Below, in pieces: positions 1 through 10,390 of a stretch of 64,000 nt of DNA; the first letter of the stretch is position 1; each line of letters starts with the position of its first letter. Source of the DNA: Cyprinodon diabolis (Eukaryota; Chordata; Actinopteri; Cyprinodontiformes; Cyprinodontidae); contig CM060078.1 in the NCBI GenBank assembly GCA_030533445.1, positions 19,802,591-19,866,590 on the forward strand. Reading direction: 5' to 3'. Below the pieces are notes generated by a model that saw only the letters and a list, made by a program, of their open reading frames with translations, had not been told where the DNA came from and made no database searches. A program made the translations under genes and the position numbers.

Positions 1-450
1 ACAAAAATGTAGGAAGGCAACACGCACTGAAAAAGTTGATAGGCGCCAGAACCTCAGGGTCAATCTACACTCTTCCAACAGGAAAATTAACGAGTAAAAC
101 ATCCATATTTTCTAAATAAAGACAAACTATACTTTCCCACAGCCTTTACTAACAAATAGAGGACTATATTCAAATATCTACTTTCTAGATAAAAGGTATA
201 GTGGATAAAATTATTTCAGGTTTGAGTTTTGGGCGAACATCTTTTCCATTGTCATTATTGTTCTGCATACAATTGATATTTACAAATACTAATATCAACA
301 TACATTGATCATTTAATAACTTTTTTATTAAAATAGTTTTTTTATCTATGATTTCACAGAAGACCTCTAGATGACTTGCAGACACATTTTCTCTTTACCC
401 TATAAAACACTAAATCTATTTCTGAAAAGAGCATTAATTTTCTACTTATA
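1..450. other. Upstream intergenic DNA, nothing recognised
   Basis: AT-rich DNA upstream of mdfic. I see no coding similarity, RNA gene or clear repeat here. The one reading frame over 60 codons (minus strand, 185-385) has low-complexity composition and no recognisable motif. Confidence 0.5.
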
Positions 451-589
451 CTTTATTGTTAGTATATTGATGTGCATAATTGCCCAGTGTTTTTGTTGTC
501 AAGTAATTGTTAATATATGAATTAGAGGGAAATAAATGGTAGGGGTGAACACAGGGGTGGCCATGGCCCCCCATCTAGCTCCGCCCCTG
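451..589 (+). repeat. MITE fragment with CCGCCCCTG terminus
   Basis: This stretch is the inverted counterpart of 1772-2030. Both carry a segment with GATGTGCATAAT, TGTTTTTGTTGTCAAGTAAT and AAATAAATGGTAGGGGTG, and both end in CATCTAGCTCCGCCCCTG. A terminus of the form CAGGGGCGG is typical of hAT-type non-autonomous elements (family knowledge). The superfamily is an inference because no target duplication was found. Confidence 0.65.
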
Positions 590-1159
590 CTTGTTATTAA
601 ATAGACATTAATGTTTGCCATCACAATATCCATATTTTTAGAGTGTTAAAAAGGTAATAAGGTATTGTCCTGGATTCCAATAACGCTATTGGCTTGAAAT
701 GTTGATTTTCAAAGTATAAAGTGTTAAATACTACCGCCTTGTATAAGAAATGTCCATTAAGTAGATTTTTTTAACTCTGTTTTTTCCTCTCTCTCTCTTC
801 TAACATACATTTTGGTAAACATCAACAGGGAGGGCTTTGTTTTCCTCCCTGCCGCCAAGGCGAGAAGAGTGCGGCTTTACTGGTTGAGCTGCAGGAATCC
901 GGATATGATGAAAAATGTTTCAGACCTGAGTAAACTTAGCGCAACTGCGCGCCCAAGGCGTGAGTAGGATACGTGCGTCAAAAACTCATCTGGGATATTT
1001 AGGACTGTGAACTTTTTAAGAGTTAACATTGGAAAAGTTTCTCGGCTGTAAAGCCATTCTTCAAGTTTTATTTTTACTGCCTGACTTTTTTGAGGAAACA
1101 GTTGAAGGAAGGATGAGAATAAGTCAGATCTGAAGTGAGGGAGTTGTCATGTTTGAAAG
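590..1159 (+). promoter_or_regulatory. mdfic: Probable mdfic promoter region and non-coding first exon
   Basis: The stretch ends at a consensus splice donor, GAAAG|GTAAGT, with the intron starting at 1160. A pyrimidine-rich acceptor (CTTTTTGCAG, AG at 1441-1442) lies 280 bases downstream and would join it to the exon holding the mdfic start codon. CpG dinucleotides are more frequent from about 840 to 1000 than in surrounding sequence, as at many vertebrate promoters. No convincing TATA box is seen, so the transcription start cannot be placed. Exon status is inferred from splice signals only. Confidence 0.5.
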
Positions 1160-1455
1160 GTAAGTCGGATTATACAAACAGTAAATCTGCCGTAAGATTG
1201 AACTTTTCTACTTTTTTATGAAACAAAAAAAAAAAAGTTGTGTATAAATTGGCTGCTTGTGAAGTATTACAGGACGGTTTATGTAAAAGAAGAAAAAAGC
1301 GAAGGGAAATTTCCACTAAGTTTAACAGCGGCTCGACGTCACTTTTCTGTGCGCGTGAATGCGCAGTTTGAAGAATGACTTCCATAGTTTGGCTTTGTGT
1401 CTTCAGCTCTGCGCTGATTGTGAGACTTATTGCTTTTTGCAGGACTGAGGGCTGA
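1149..1455 (+). other. Possible upstream ORF across the 5' UTR splice junction
   Basis: An ATG at 1149, 11 bases before the predicted donor, reads across the junction to 1443 as MFERTEG and stops at TGA 1453-1455. If the inferred 5' UTR intron (1160-1442) is spliced, this is a seven-codon uORF ending 85 bases before the mdfic ATG. Such uORFs often lower translation of the main frame (general knowledge). Existence depends on the inferred splice. Confidence 0.35.
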
Positions 1456-1540
1456 AGAGAGAGGGAAAAAAAGGGAGGAACTACTGCTGCTTCTGGTGGT
1501 TTATATATTTTTTTCTCCTCTGGAAGAGGACGTCTGTCTC

Positions 1541-1634
1541 ATGTCCAAGGAGACTGTCCATCCATCAGAAGGGCCGGTGGGGCCAGGACAGGGCCCCCGG
1601 CAAGAGACTAGTCCCCTGCTGTCAGGGTCGCACG
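1541..1634 (+). CDS. mdfic: mdfic coding exon 1 (N-terminus)
   Basis: This is the start of the MyoD family inhibitor domain-containing protein. The ATG at 1541 opens 31 codons ([12 protein letters not shown]... to ...LLSGSH) plus one base. The exon ends at a CAC-G|GTAAGA donor, with the intron starting at 1635 (phase 1). The single G joins AT from 13696 to make Asp32. The N-terminal residues are Pro/Gly-rich and predicted disordered, as in the family, and are the least conserved part. The start was chosen as the only ATG in frame. The frame stays open upstream through the 5' UTR (see findings), so a non-AUG extension is possible. Assignment rests on the downstream exons in phase, chiefly the I-mfa domain of exon 4. 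The exact N-terminus is less certain than the rest. Confidence 0.85.
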
Positions 1635-1771
1635 GTAAGAAAGCACAAGACAGCCCATTAATCAGCGGCTTTGGACGTATATTTGGTGGGTTAAAATTAA
1701 GTGCAGGGTTCCATGCAACCTTTTTTTATTTTTATATAAATACATATGCTGTATAAGGAGTAAGGATCAGG

Positions 1772-1881
1772 CAGGGGCGGAGCTAGATGGGGTTCAGTGG
1801 TAGCCACGGTCACCCCTGTGACCACCCCTACCATTTATTTTCTCTAAAGTAGAATATTCAAAGAATAACATTTTATATATA

Positions 1882-1974
<93 letters not shown>

Positions 1975-2030
1975 TTACTTGACAACAAAAACACTGTGGT
2001 TTATTATGCACATCAAAATACCAACAATAG
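1772..2030 (-). repeat. MITE fragment, inverted relative to 451-589
   Basis: It begins with CAGGGGCGGAGCTAGATGGG and continues with the reverse complement of the blocks at 451-589, including ATTACTTGACAACAAAAACA and ATTATGCACATCAAAATA. It is interrupted by an (AT)n array at about 1874-1969. It sits just downstream of mdfic coding exon 1. Its terminus faces that of the upstream copy, with the exon between them. Confidence 0.65.
1874..1969. repeat. (AT)n microsatellite
   Basis: A nearly pure AT dinucleotide array of about 95 bases with a short GTGTG interruption near its start. Reading frames in it (poly Ile-Tyr) are artefacts. Confidence 0.95.
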
Positions 2031-2082
2031 AGATGATTAGTACAGAATTCATCCTCTTTCGGAGCTAGACTTTGCATTATAT

Positions 2083-2310
2083 TGTCATGATTGGTTTAAG
2101 CGTTCTGAGCCACATGCAGAGAATCACTCAGACCAAAGGAAAAACTTTAACAGGTTTATTAATTGTAGATGAATAAAAGAAGTTTGATCTGGAACTCAGT
2201 GGACTGGTGAACCTGAACTGGAAAGTCTTAAGAGGAGATCACAGTGATCAGTTCAGGGACCAACAGTACTGAAGTAATAACTGATAAAATAACAGTTAAA
2301 CTACTGTGTA
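2083..2310 (-). mobile_element. LTR fragment, same family as 11060-11819 and 56398-57205
   Basis: It starts TGTCATG and then shows the same ordered blocks as the copy at 11060: CACATGCAGA, AACTTTAACAG.TTTATT, TGGTGAACC, and AGGAGATCA.AGTG. The orientation is reversed relative to the solo LTR at 56398, which ends ...CCATGACA. Similarity fades after about 2310, so the copy is truncated. Confidence 0.6.
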
Positions 2311-2526
2311 AACTCCATCAAATGGAAATACCACTTTCATAATTTTCAGTATCACTTGTAATTACATTGAAACCCTTTTTGAGAATATAATAGTGTAGAG
2401 GGAGAGACATGAGTTAAAAAAACACACATTTTGCTTAATTTTACAAATGAATGTTATAAGGGTTTCCTGATACGATATTGATATTAGATATTGGGCTGAT
2501 ATTAATCACAAAATTAATATCGGATT

Positions 2527-2904
2527 TAGGGCTGAAACAATTAATTGGATAAATTGCAATTATAGATTATTGAAATAATCTTCAACTAATTTTGTAATCC
2601 AATAATCATTAATTAGCATACTGAGACTGTAGAACATGTGTTTAGCTGACAGAGCAATTAGAGCAGTAATTAAATCAAAATTGTAAAAAAATATATAAAC
2701 ATTTTGCATTTAAGATAAAACATATTTGTCTGTCAATATGCTCTATCCAGAACTCCTTAAGTGGAAAACTTTTAGTTTCGTCCAATTTAATTTCATATAA
2801 GATCTACTTTAAGAAACCTTTTGCTCTCCGGTTATTAATCGATTAATCAAAAAAATAATTGATAGATTAATCGATTTGCAAAATAATTGTTAGTTGCAAC
2901 TGTA
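2527..2904 (-). mobile_element. hAT-type MITE, GGGCTGCAACTAA family (degraded)
   Basis: The left end reads TAGGGCTGAAACAATTAATTGG and the right end TTAGTTGCAACTGTA. Between them are many ATCGATTAATC motifs and the block CTTTAAGAAACCTTTTGCT, which mirrors GGTTCCTTAAAGAAG in the copy at 36954. The same family recurs at 3517, 36954, 43270 and 47475. No clean target duplication remains. Confidence 0.6.
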
Positions 2905-3073
2905 ATCATAATAAAATTGGCAAGTATCTAAAATCTCTGATATAGTCATGCTGATAGAAACTCTCTTCTTCTGTTTAAGGTTTCTGTAACTCACTGGTTA
3001 ATATAAAATGGGTTGGTTGTTCTTTTATCTATTGTTGTTGACAATTGTGGCCTGTTTTGGTAATAGCACAGTG

Positions 3074-3432
3074 TATTCTCATTATGAGTTTGTATGAATC
3101 GTACGAAAAGTTATACACCGTAATTTCGTACGTTTTTGACGTTTTTTTCGTCGTATGCGCATGCGAATCTGACGCACCATTCACGAATATAGAATCTAAA
3201 TTACATTTAGCCCTAACCCTAAGATATAAAACAGCAAGCAACGTAGTTAGAGACATGAATAAGTGATGATTGCACTGTTTTTCCCAGTTTTACGTCCGCC
3301 CGTGGATCTGCTTTTTTTTTCTGTCTGCCAACGCATGCGCACTGATGTGTTTTTTGAGGAAAAACGTCCAAAACGTACGAAATAGTGTGCATAACTTTTC
3401 GTACGATTTCATACGAACTGATAATGAGAATA
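3074..3432. mobile_element. Short inverted-repeat DNA element (MITE), 359 bp
   Basis: Long terminal inverted repeats of about 60-70 bases: TATTCTCATTATGAG...CGTACGAAAAGTTAT on the left and the mirror ATAACTTTTCGTACG...CTGATAATGAGAATA on the right. Both contain TTTCGTACGTTTT. The interior includes CCCTAACCCTAA once. No transposase frame is present, so it is non-autonomous. Superfamily unknown. Confidence 0.75.
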
Positions 3433-3516
3433 TGTTGAATAGCGCTTGATCAAGCCTTTTGTAACAATATACATAAAAAATAAGTCATTAAAATCATAAT
3501 AAATATATATATATAT

Positions 3517-4726
3517 TAGGGCTGCAACTAACGATTATCTTAAAAATCGATGAATCGGCCAATTATTTTTTCGATTAATTGATGAATCGGACAAAAAATA
3601 TTTTTTATATTAACCTCTTTGTTCCAAAATAAACACTTTAGACAGAACAAACAAGGACACAAGTACAGGTTGCTCATTAACTGTACTGGTGCAATATGAA
3701 AAATAAATGTTTGTGTTAAAACTACGCAAACTTACATGGGAAATGTAGCTGTACATCCACAAAATATAGGCTACTTTGTTTCATAAAGCGCAAAAAAAGA
3801 CAGGCATTTTTGTTTTTAAAAGCCCCTAAGGGGTTCAAACAATAGGTCCCCCTATTTCAACAAATTAGGTTTTTTTAGACTAGAAGAGTTCTGCTTTTTA
3901 AGACAGGAAAGTATAGCAGTTAAAGTTGCTACTTGAGAAAATACTTAACCATAGAGATAAAAATAGCCCTGTGATTCAAATTATAAATTGTATTTGGAAT
4001 AAAAAAGACAGATATTTACATGGGAATGTGGCATATAATTAACTGACATATTACTAATCTTGCTGGATTTTATTCTGCTTTACTTCCATAAAATACAGGA
4101 TCCTCTTTACTTTATCTTTGCCAGAAGATTTAAACTTTAAAAGCCTTGCCCTCATAATTTGCAAGTTAATTTATTTGTAAAGGCTATTTTAATTATTGTG
4201 ATCAATTTGCGCCGTCAATCCCGGCGCATGCGCGCTTCATTTGCAGTCTGGACGCTGAGGGTAAACATCCTGCTGCTCTGACAGCAGCGCTGAGAGGGAC
4301 TCCTGCGGGAGAATGGGGTGGGGTGGGGTTAGGCGCCTCACGGAAGCAGCTGCCGCTGGAGGACAAGATTAGGAACGATACATGCTTTCACGTAAGAAAG
4401 CATGTATCGAGAAAGCCGCCAGTGACACCGTAAAAAGTCGCCAGATTTGTCGCTAGTCGCTTTTTTGAAAAATAGTCGCTGGAGGGGTCTGAAAAGTCGC
4501 TAAATATAGCGACAAAGTCACTGAGTTGGCAACACTGCGCACCTGCGGCGCTGGCACGCTGTGCCGTAATTTTTTTTCTTCCCCCGTTTCAGTCAAGTGG
4601 CAGTGATGACGGCGGCGGCGGATGACGCATATATCGCGCGATACAACTAATCGATGATGAAATTCGTTGCCAACGCTTTTAAAAGTCGATTTTTATCGAT
4701 TTTATCGATTCGTTGTTGCAGCCCTA
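3517..4726. mobile_element. hAT-type non-autonomous element, 1.2 kb
   Basis: The termini are TAGGGCTGCAACTAACGATT and the mirror CGTTGTTGCAGCCCTA. ATATATAT flanks each side, which fits an 8 bp hAT duplication but is ambiguous in an AT array. The interior has a GC-rich stretch at about 4205-4330 and 4540-4640 with GCGCATGCGC. No transposase frame is recognised. It is a longer relative of the 358 bp MITE at 36954. Confidence 0.7.
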
Positions 4727-4739
4727 ATATATATATATA

Positions 4740-5943
4740 CACTCACCGGCCATTTTATTAGGTACACCTGTCCAACTGCTCGTTAACACTTAATTTCTAA
4801 GCAGCCAATCACATGGCGGCAACTCAGTGCATTTAGGCATGTAGACATGGTCAAGACAATCTCCTGCAGTTCAAACCGAGCATCAGTATGGGGAAGAAAG
4901 GTGATTTGAGTGACTTTGAACGTGGCACGATTGTTGGTGCCAGAAGGGCTGGTCTGAGTATTTCAGAAACTGCCAATCTACTGGGATTTTCACGCACAAC
5001 CATCTCTAGGGTTTACAGAGAATGGTTCGAAAAAGAAAAAACATCCAGTGAGCGTTAGTTCTGTGGGCGGAAATGCCTTGTTGATGCCAGAGGTCAGAGG
5101 AGAATGGCCAGACTGGTTCGAGCTGATAGAAGGGCAACAGTGACTCAAATAACCACCCGTTACAACCAAGGTGGGCAGAAGAGCATCTCTGAACGCACAA
5201 TACGTCGAACTTTTGGGCAGATGGGCTACAGCAGCAGAAGACCACACCGGGTGCCACTCCTTTCAGCTAAGAACAGGAAACTGAGGCTAAAATTTGCACA
5301 AGCTCATCGAAATTGGACAATAGAAGATTGGAAAAACGTTGCCTGGTCTGATGAGTCTCGATTTCTGCTGAGACATTCGGATGGTAGGGTCAGAATTTGG
5401 CGTCTACAACATGAAAGCATGGATCCATCCTGCCTTGTATCAACGGTTCAGGCTGGTGGTGTCAGGAATATTTTCTTGAAACTCTTTGGGCCCCTTGGTA
5501 CCAATTGAGCATCGTTGCAACGCCACAGCCTACCTGAGTATTGTTGCTGACCATGTCCATCCCTTTATGACCACAATGTACCCAACTTCTGATGGCTACT
5601 TTCAGCAGGATAATGTGCCATGTCATAAAGCTGGAATCATCTCAGACTGGTTTCTTGAACATGACAATGAGTTCACTGTACTCAAATGGCCTCCACAGTC
5701 ACCAGATTTCAATCCAATAGAGCACCTTTGGGATGTGGTGGAACGGGAGATTCGCATCATGGATGTGCAGCCGACAAATCTGCGACAACTGTGTGATGCC
5801 ATCATGTCAATATGGACCAAACTCCCTGAGGAATGCTTCCAGCACCTTGTTGAATCTATGCCACGAAGAATTGAGGCAGTTCTGAAGGCAAGAGGGGGTC
5901 CAACCCGTTACTAGCATGGGGTACCTAATAAAGTGGCCGGTGA

Positions 5944-5946
<3 letters not shown>
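4740..5946 (+). mobile_element. mariner-superfamily element, DD36E type, copy 1
   Basis: A complete 1207 bp element. The inverted termini are CACTCACCGGCC and GGCCGGTGAGTG, flanked by TA on both sides (target duplication typical of Tc1/mariner). It holds a broken transposase at 4888-5914. It lies between (AT)n blocks: a hAT element ends 13 bases upstream and a DD34E Tc1 starts about 100 bases downstream. A sister copy is at 12269-13489. Confidence 0.93.
4888..5914 (+). pseudogene. DD36E mariner-type transposase, broken
   Basis: The frame starts MGKKGDLSDFERGTIVGARR, a helix-turn-helix DNA-binding start typical of the superfamily. It continues with a second HTH-like part (ERTIRRTFGQMGYSSRRPHR) and a DDE catalytic core. 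The first Asp is in AWSDESRF, the second in YFQQDN, and the Glu in NPIEHLW. I count 36 residues between second Asp and Glu, placing it in the DD36E group (Incomer type, family knowledge) rather than classical DD34E Tc1. Lesions are a TAG at 5056-5058 and a short deletion near 5461 that shifts frame; against copy 2 the element is 14 bases shorter. The C-terminus ends GGPTRY. It cannot make active transposase as it stands. Confidence 0.9.
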
Positions 5947-6015
<69 letters not shown>

Positions 6016-6049
6016 TGTATATATATATATATTTATATATATATATATA
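5947..6049. repeat. (TA)n microsatellite between two transposons
   Basis: About 100 bases of TA repeats with small interruptions (CTGTA, TTTA). It joins the end of the DD36E element to the start of the DD34E element. Each transposon inserts at TA, so the array could have served as the target. Confidence 0.95.
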
Positions 6050-7655
6050 CAGTGGGGCAAAAAAGTATTTAGTCAGCCACCAATAGTGCAAGTTCTCCCA
6101 CTCAAAAAGATGAGAGAGGCCGGTAATTTTCATCATAGATATACCTCAACTATAAGAGACAAAATGAGAAAAAAAAATACAGGAAATCACATTGTCTGAT
6201 TTTTAAAGAATTTATTTGCAAAATATGGTGTAAAATAAGTATTTGGTCAGTTACAAACAAGCAAGATTTCTGGCTCTCACAGACCTGTAACTTCTTCTGT
6301 AAGAGGCTCCTCTGTCCTCCACTCGTTACCTTCATTAATGGCACCTGTTTGAACCCGTTATCAGTATAAAAGACACCTGTCCACAACCTCAAACAGTCAG
6401 ACTGTAAACTCCACCATGGCCAAAACTAGAGAGCTGTCAAAGGACACCCGAAACAAAATTATAGACCTGCACCAGGCTGGGAAGTCTGAATCTGCAATAG
6501 GTATACAGCTTGGTGTGAAGAAATCAACTGTGGGATCAATTATTAGAAAATGGAAAACATACAAGACCACTGATAATCTTCCTCGATCTGGGGCTCCACA
6601 CAAGATCTCACCCCGTGGGGTCAAAATGATCACAAGAACGGTGAGTAAAAATCCCAGAACCACACAGGGGGGACCTAGTGAATGACCTGCAGAGAGCTGG
6701 GACCAAAGTAACAAAGGCTACCATCAGTAACACACTACGCCGCCAGGGACTCAAATCCTGCAGTGCCAGACGTGTCCCCCTGCTTAAGCCAGTACATGTT
6801 AAGGCCCATCTCAAGTTTGCTAGAGAGATTTTGATGATCCAGACGATGACTGGGAGAATATCATATGGTCAGATGAAACCAAAATAGAACTTTTTGGTAA
6901 AAACTCTACTCGTTGTGTTTGGAGGAGAGAGAATGCTGAGTTGCATCCAAAGAACACCATACCTACAGTGAAGCATGGGGGTGGAAACATCATGCTTTGG
7001 GGCTGTTTTTCTGCTAATGTACCAGGACGACTGATCCGTGTGAAGGAAAGAATGAATGGGGCCATGTATCGTCAAATTTTGAGTGAAAACCTCCTTCCAT
7101 CAGCAAGGGCATTGAAGATGAAACATGGCTGGGTCTTTCAGCATGACAATGATCCCAAACGCACCGCCCGGGTAACGAAGGAGTGGCTTCGTAAGAAGCA
7201 TTTCAAGGTCCTGGAGTGGCCTAGCCAGTCTCCAGATCTCAACCCCATAGAAAATCTTTGGAGGGAGTTGAACGTCCGTGTTGCCCAGCAACAGCCCCAG
7301 AACATCACTGCTCTAGAGGAGATCTGCATGGAGGAATGGGCCAAAATACCAGCAACAGTGTGTGAAAACCTTATGAAGACTTACAGAAAACGTTTGATCT
7401 CTGTCATTGCCAACAAAGGGTATATAACAAAGTATTGAGATGAACTTTTGTCATTGACCAAATACTTATTTTCCACCATATTTTGCAAATAAATTCCTTA
7501 AAAATCAGACAATGGGATTTTCTGGATTTTTTTTTTCTCATTTTGTCTCTCATAGTTGAGGTATATCCATGATAAAAATTACCGGCCTCTCTCATCTTTT
7601 TGAGTGGGAGAACTTGCACTATTGGTGGCTGACTAAATACTTTTTTGCCCCACTG
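6050..7655 (+). mobile_element. Tc1-like element, DD34E type, copy 1
   Basis: A 1606 bp element bounded by CAGTGGGGCAAAAAAG and the mirror CTTTTTTGCCCCACTG, each next to TA. The inverted repeats are long, about 200 bases, reaching the TATTTGGTCA motif near 6240 and its mirror near 7460. The transposase is at 6416-7438. A second copy is reversed at 38639-40242. Confidence 0.94.
6416..7438 (+). pseudogene. Tc1 (DD34E) transposase, two frameshifts
   Basis: It starts [20 protein letters not shown] with a paired-type HTH ([20 protein letters not shown]). Next come an AT-hook-like region (KISPRGVK) and a DDE core: Asp in WSDETK, Asp in FQHDND, Glu in NPIENLW. I count 34 residues between the last two. 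Compared with the copy at 38855-39877 it has one extra base near 6666 (CACACAGGGGGG against CACACGGGGGG) and one missing base near 6826. The middle is therefore read in a different frame and the element is inactive. The C-terminus ends NKGYITKY. About 340 residues before damage, normal for the family. Confidence 0.92.
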
Positions 7656-7999
7656 TAATTTGCATTAATATTAGGATCTGCCAATTATCAAAGTTGCAAT
7701 ATTATTGTATCGGGAAAAAACAAAAGCTTTTATCAGTACACCCCTAGAATATTATGCAACAAGCAGGAGGATGATGGAAGTGAACCAATAATAATTACTC
7801 TGCCACACAGAGCCGGCTAGTTTAGAAGCTTTAAGCAAGTCACAATTAAAACCTTTTTGGCCAAAGCTCTTTGTTTTTTTTAATAGTTCATACAATTTAG
7901 ATAAAGAAGGTAATTGGATCAAAACGAGACATTCCAAATACTTTTATTTATAAAAAATTTTATTTGGTGCAGTTTGGATATAAACTGGCATACATCTCT

Positions 8000-8419
8000 G
8001 GCTGTGTCTGAATGTCCGCTCTAACCACTACATAAGGCACTATATAGTAGTTATCCCATTTCGGAAGAGTGTATGAACGTCTAGTGGATGAAAAAGTAGT
8101 GGACTCTAAATTTCCCACAATACACCTTGAAAAATAGTGTACATCAATGGTTACTAGACGACCAAATATATCCCAGAATGCTTTGCAAGACCTCTCCTCT
8201 CAAAGTATCATGGTATTGATACTTTGAGTGGCAGGAAAGAATAAAAATGGCGCATGCACTGTGCTGAGAGGCGGAGTTACATGACCAACAGGGAGCGAAA
8301 TGTAGATATCATCTGTCTGAACGGTCAGTTAACTAAGTTCACTATAAAGTCCACCTTATAGTCCCCGCTCTATATAGTGATTGAGAGATTTATGTGATAG
8401 GGCGGACATTCCTGGTTGT
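8000..8419. mobile_element. Non-autonomous DNA element, GGCTGTGTCTGAATGTCCGC termini
   Basis: The left end GGCTGTGTCTGAATGTCCGC is mirrored at the right by GGCGGACATTCCTGGTTG. ACTATATAGT motifs lie just inside each end. The length is about 420 bases with no coding frame. Termini of this kind are common in fish repeats. Superfamily not determined. Confidence 0.6.
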
Positions 8420-10206
8420 TTTGGGCCAGAAGGAGGGTTGATACTAGAACCTCTTGTTTTTTGAACAGATAAGGAACAAAACATGGTTCCAGATCAGAGT
8501 CTCATTTGAAAACTGCAAAACTTTTGCTTGTTATATATTTTTAAATGTTAATAGAAAGGATCATATACCCAGTAAATGTGCAGGCGAAAATGTATTTTTT
8601 TAAAATCATAATTAGTTTTTTGCAGCCAAGGCAGTTCAGTGGAGAGTGGGGTCATGGATACTAACCAGTGGTGCTGAAGTTAGATTCTGATATAAAAAAT
8701 GCTTAACGCATGTAAAAAAAATGTGACTTATCAGTCCGAAAATTAGGTTTCTTTGCATTGAATTAAAGTTCTAATTGGAGTTTTATTTAAGTTGTTTTCT
8801 CCTTTTGTTTATTTTTATTAAAAAAATGTTTTAGATGGACCACCTTGCCCAGACTGCTGTTTGTTTAGGGACAGCCCATGGTCACTTTTAGCTGGAAGCT
8901 AAAAAGCAAGAAACCCATAAATAGTTCATGATGTGTATGTCAAGTTCTTCCCCAATGCGTCTACTAATAAAACTGACTTATAAATATATGATTACATATT
9001 CGGTTTATTAGGCAACATCCTGTTGAAGTTGAAGCTGTGAGGAAGAAAAGCCATGAATGAAAGTAGCATTAGGATCACATTTTTCATACTTTAAAGCAAC
9101 TTTTCGTAAAAGACATTATCTGTGTTCTTGTCTCAAAGCCTTGATGTTTGTGCTTCTTTTTTTTTTTCCTTAATAAAGTCAGAGGAAACACCCTGCTGAC
9201 TATTAACAGTAACCACACAGCCAATTATAGTTTTTAATTAACTTTCCAGTTGCCCCTAAGATTATCACATGTAAAATAAGCTCAGCCCCACACCCGCTTT
9301 TCATTTTTCTTCAAACAAGCAACGAACCATTAACCGATCATCATTATGGTGCTGTTTAAGAAAGAATAAAAAAAAAAAATTAAAAAAAGCTGGATAAAAT
9401 AAGCAATCGCATGGGGTTGCTAAATGGATTCCATTTTTGTTTTAGGTGATTGTTCATGGTTGACACTAGATTTTCCCCCTCAGTGGCCTTTGGTCTGCTG
9501 GGAATAGATGGATTAGTTAACTGGGATCACTAAATACAGCAATTGATCTCACCATACTTCCACGCCAAGCTGAGGTATTTCTTTTCTCTCTCAAACCTCT
9601 GGTGACTCATCCAGCACTGCTTATAAACAGGATTGTTGTTGCAACTGAAGCAAAGCTGCATCAGATCTGCTAATCAAAGCGTTTAATGGCCTGGTTTAAC
9701 AACAAAGTCACAATATGCAATAAATAAGACATAGTTTTGAACTTAGGAAGCCGCTTAGGGAGACAAATTTCTGTTATTTATGCATGGCTATCAGTCCAGT
9801 TCTTTTTTCTTTTCTTTTCTTTTTTTTTTTGCTTGGATGCTTTTTCCAATTCAAATGAATGCAGCCTTTATAAAAGTAAAAAGAATCTTGGCAGGTATAA
9901 TGCACCCGGGAGCAGTGGGAGAGAGAAAATGAGATCCAGAGCTCTGGCAAGGACTTTTACCTTAACCGTCCCACCATATCGCACAGTTTGCCAGGAGGTT
10001 GTTTTCGCTGGCTTAAAAAAAACAGAGCGACCTTTTGCACCTTCAAGTTATGCAGCTTTTATATCCATTATGACTAACCCAACAGGGAATGTTAACTTTT
10101 GGTGCAAATATGTTTATTGCGCTCTAAGTTTGGAACCTTATACGGTTTGCTGTTGATTTTAGAGCGTTTGTGTGATTTGTTATTCTGTCTACTTCATGCA
10201 ATAGAC
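8420..10206. other. mdfic: Intron sequence, nothing recognised
   Basis: AT-rich unique-looking sequence inside the first large mdfic intron. I find no repeat termini, RNA gene or coding similarity. Short homopolymer runs occur near 9160, 9370 and 9820. Confidence 0.5.
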
Positions 10207-10390
10207 CAGGGGTGGACAATTACAGTTCCTGAGGGCCGGTATCCTGCAACTTTTAGATGTGCCTTTGCATCGAAACACCTGAATCAAGTAATTAGATGAT
10301 TGAGAGGACTCTTGAGGAACCGACTAGGTTACTCAGTCATTTGGTTCAGGTGTGTTGGACCAAGGGTTGATCTAAAAGTTGCAGGATACC

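Noticed and set aside
3208..3222. CCCTAACCCTAA, telomere-like
   Set aside because: Only two units inside a MITE; too short to call an interstitial telomeric repeat.
5807..6199. Long Ile-Tyr repeat frames around 5.9-6.1 kb
   Set aside because: Translations of the (TA)n array.
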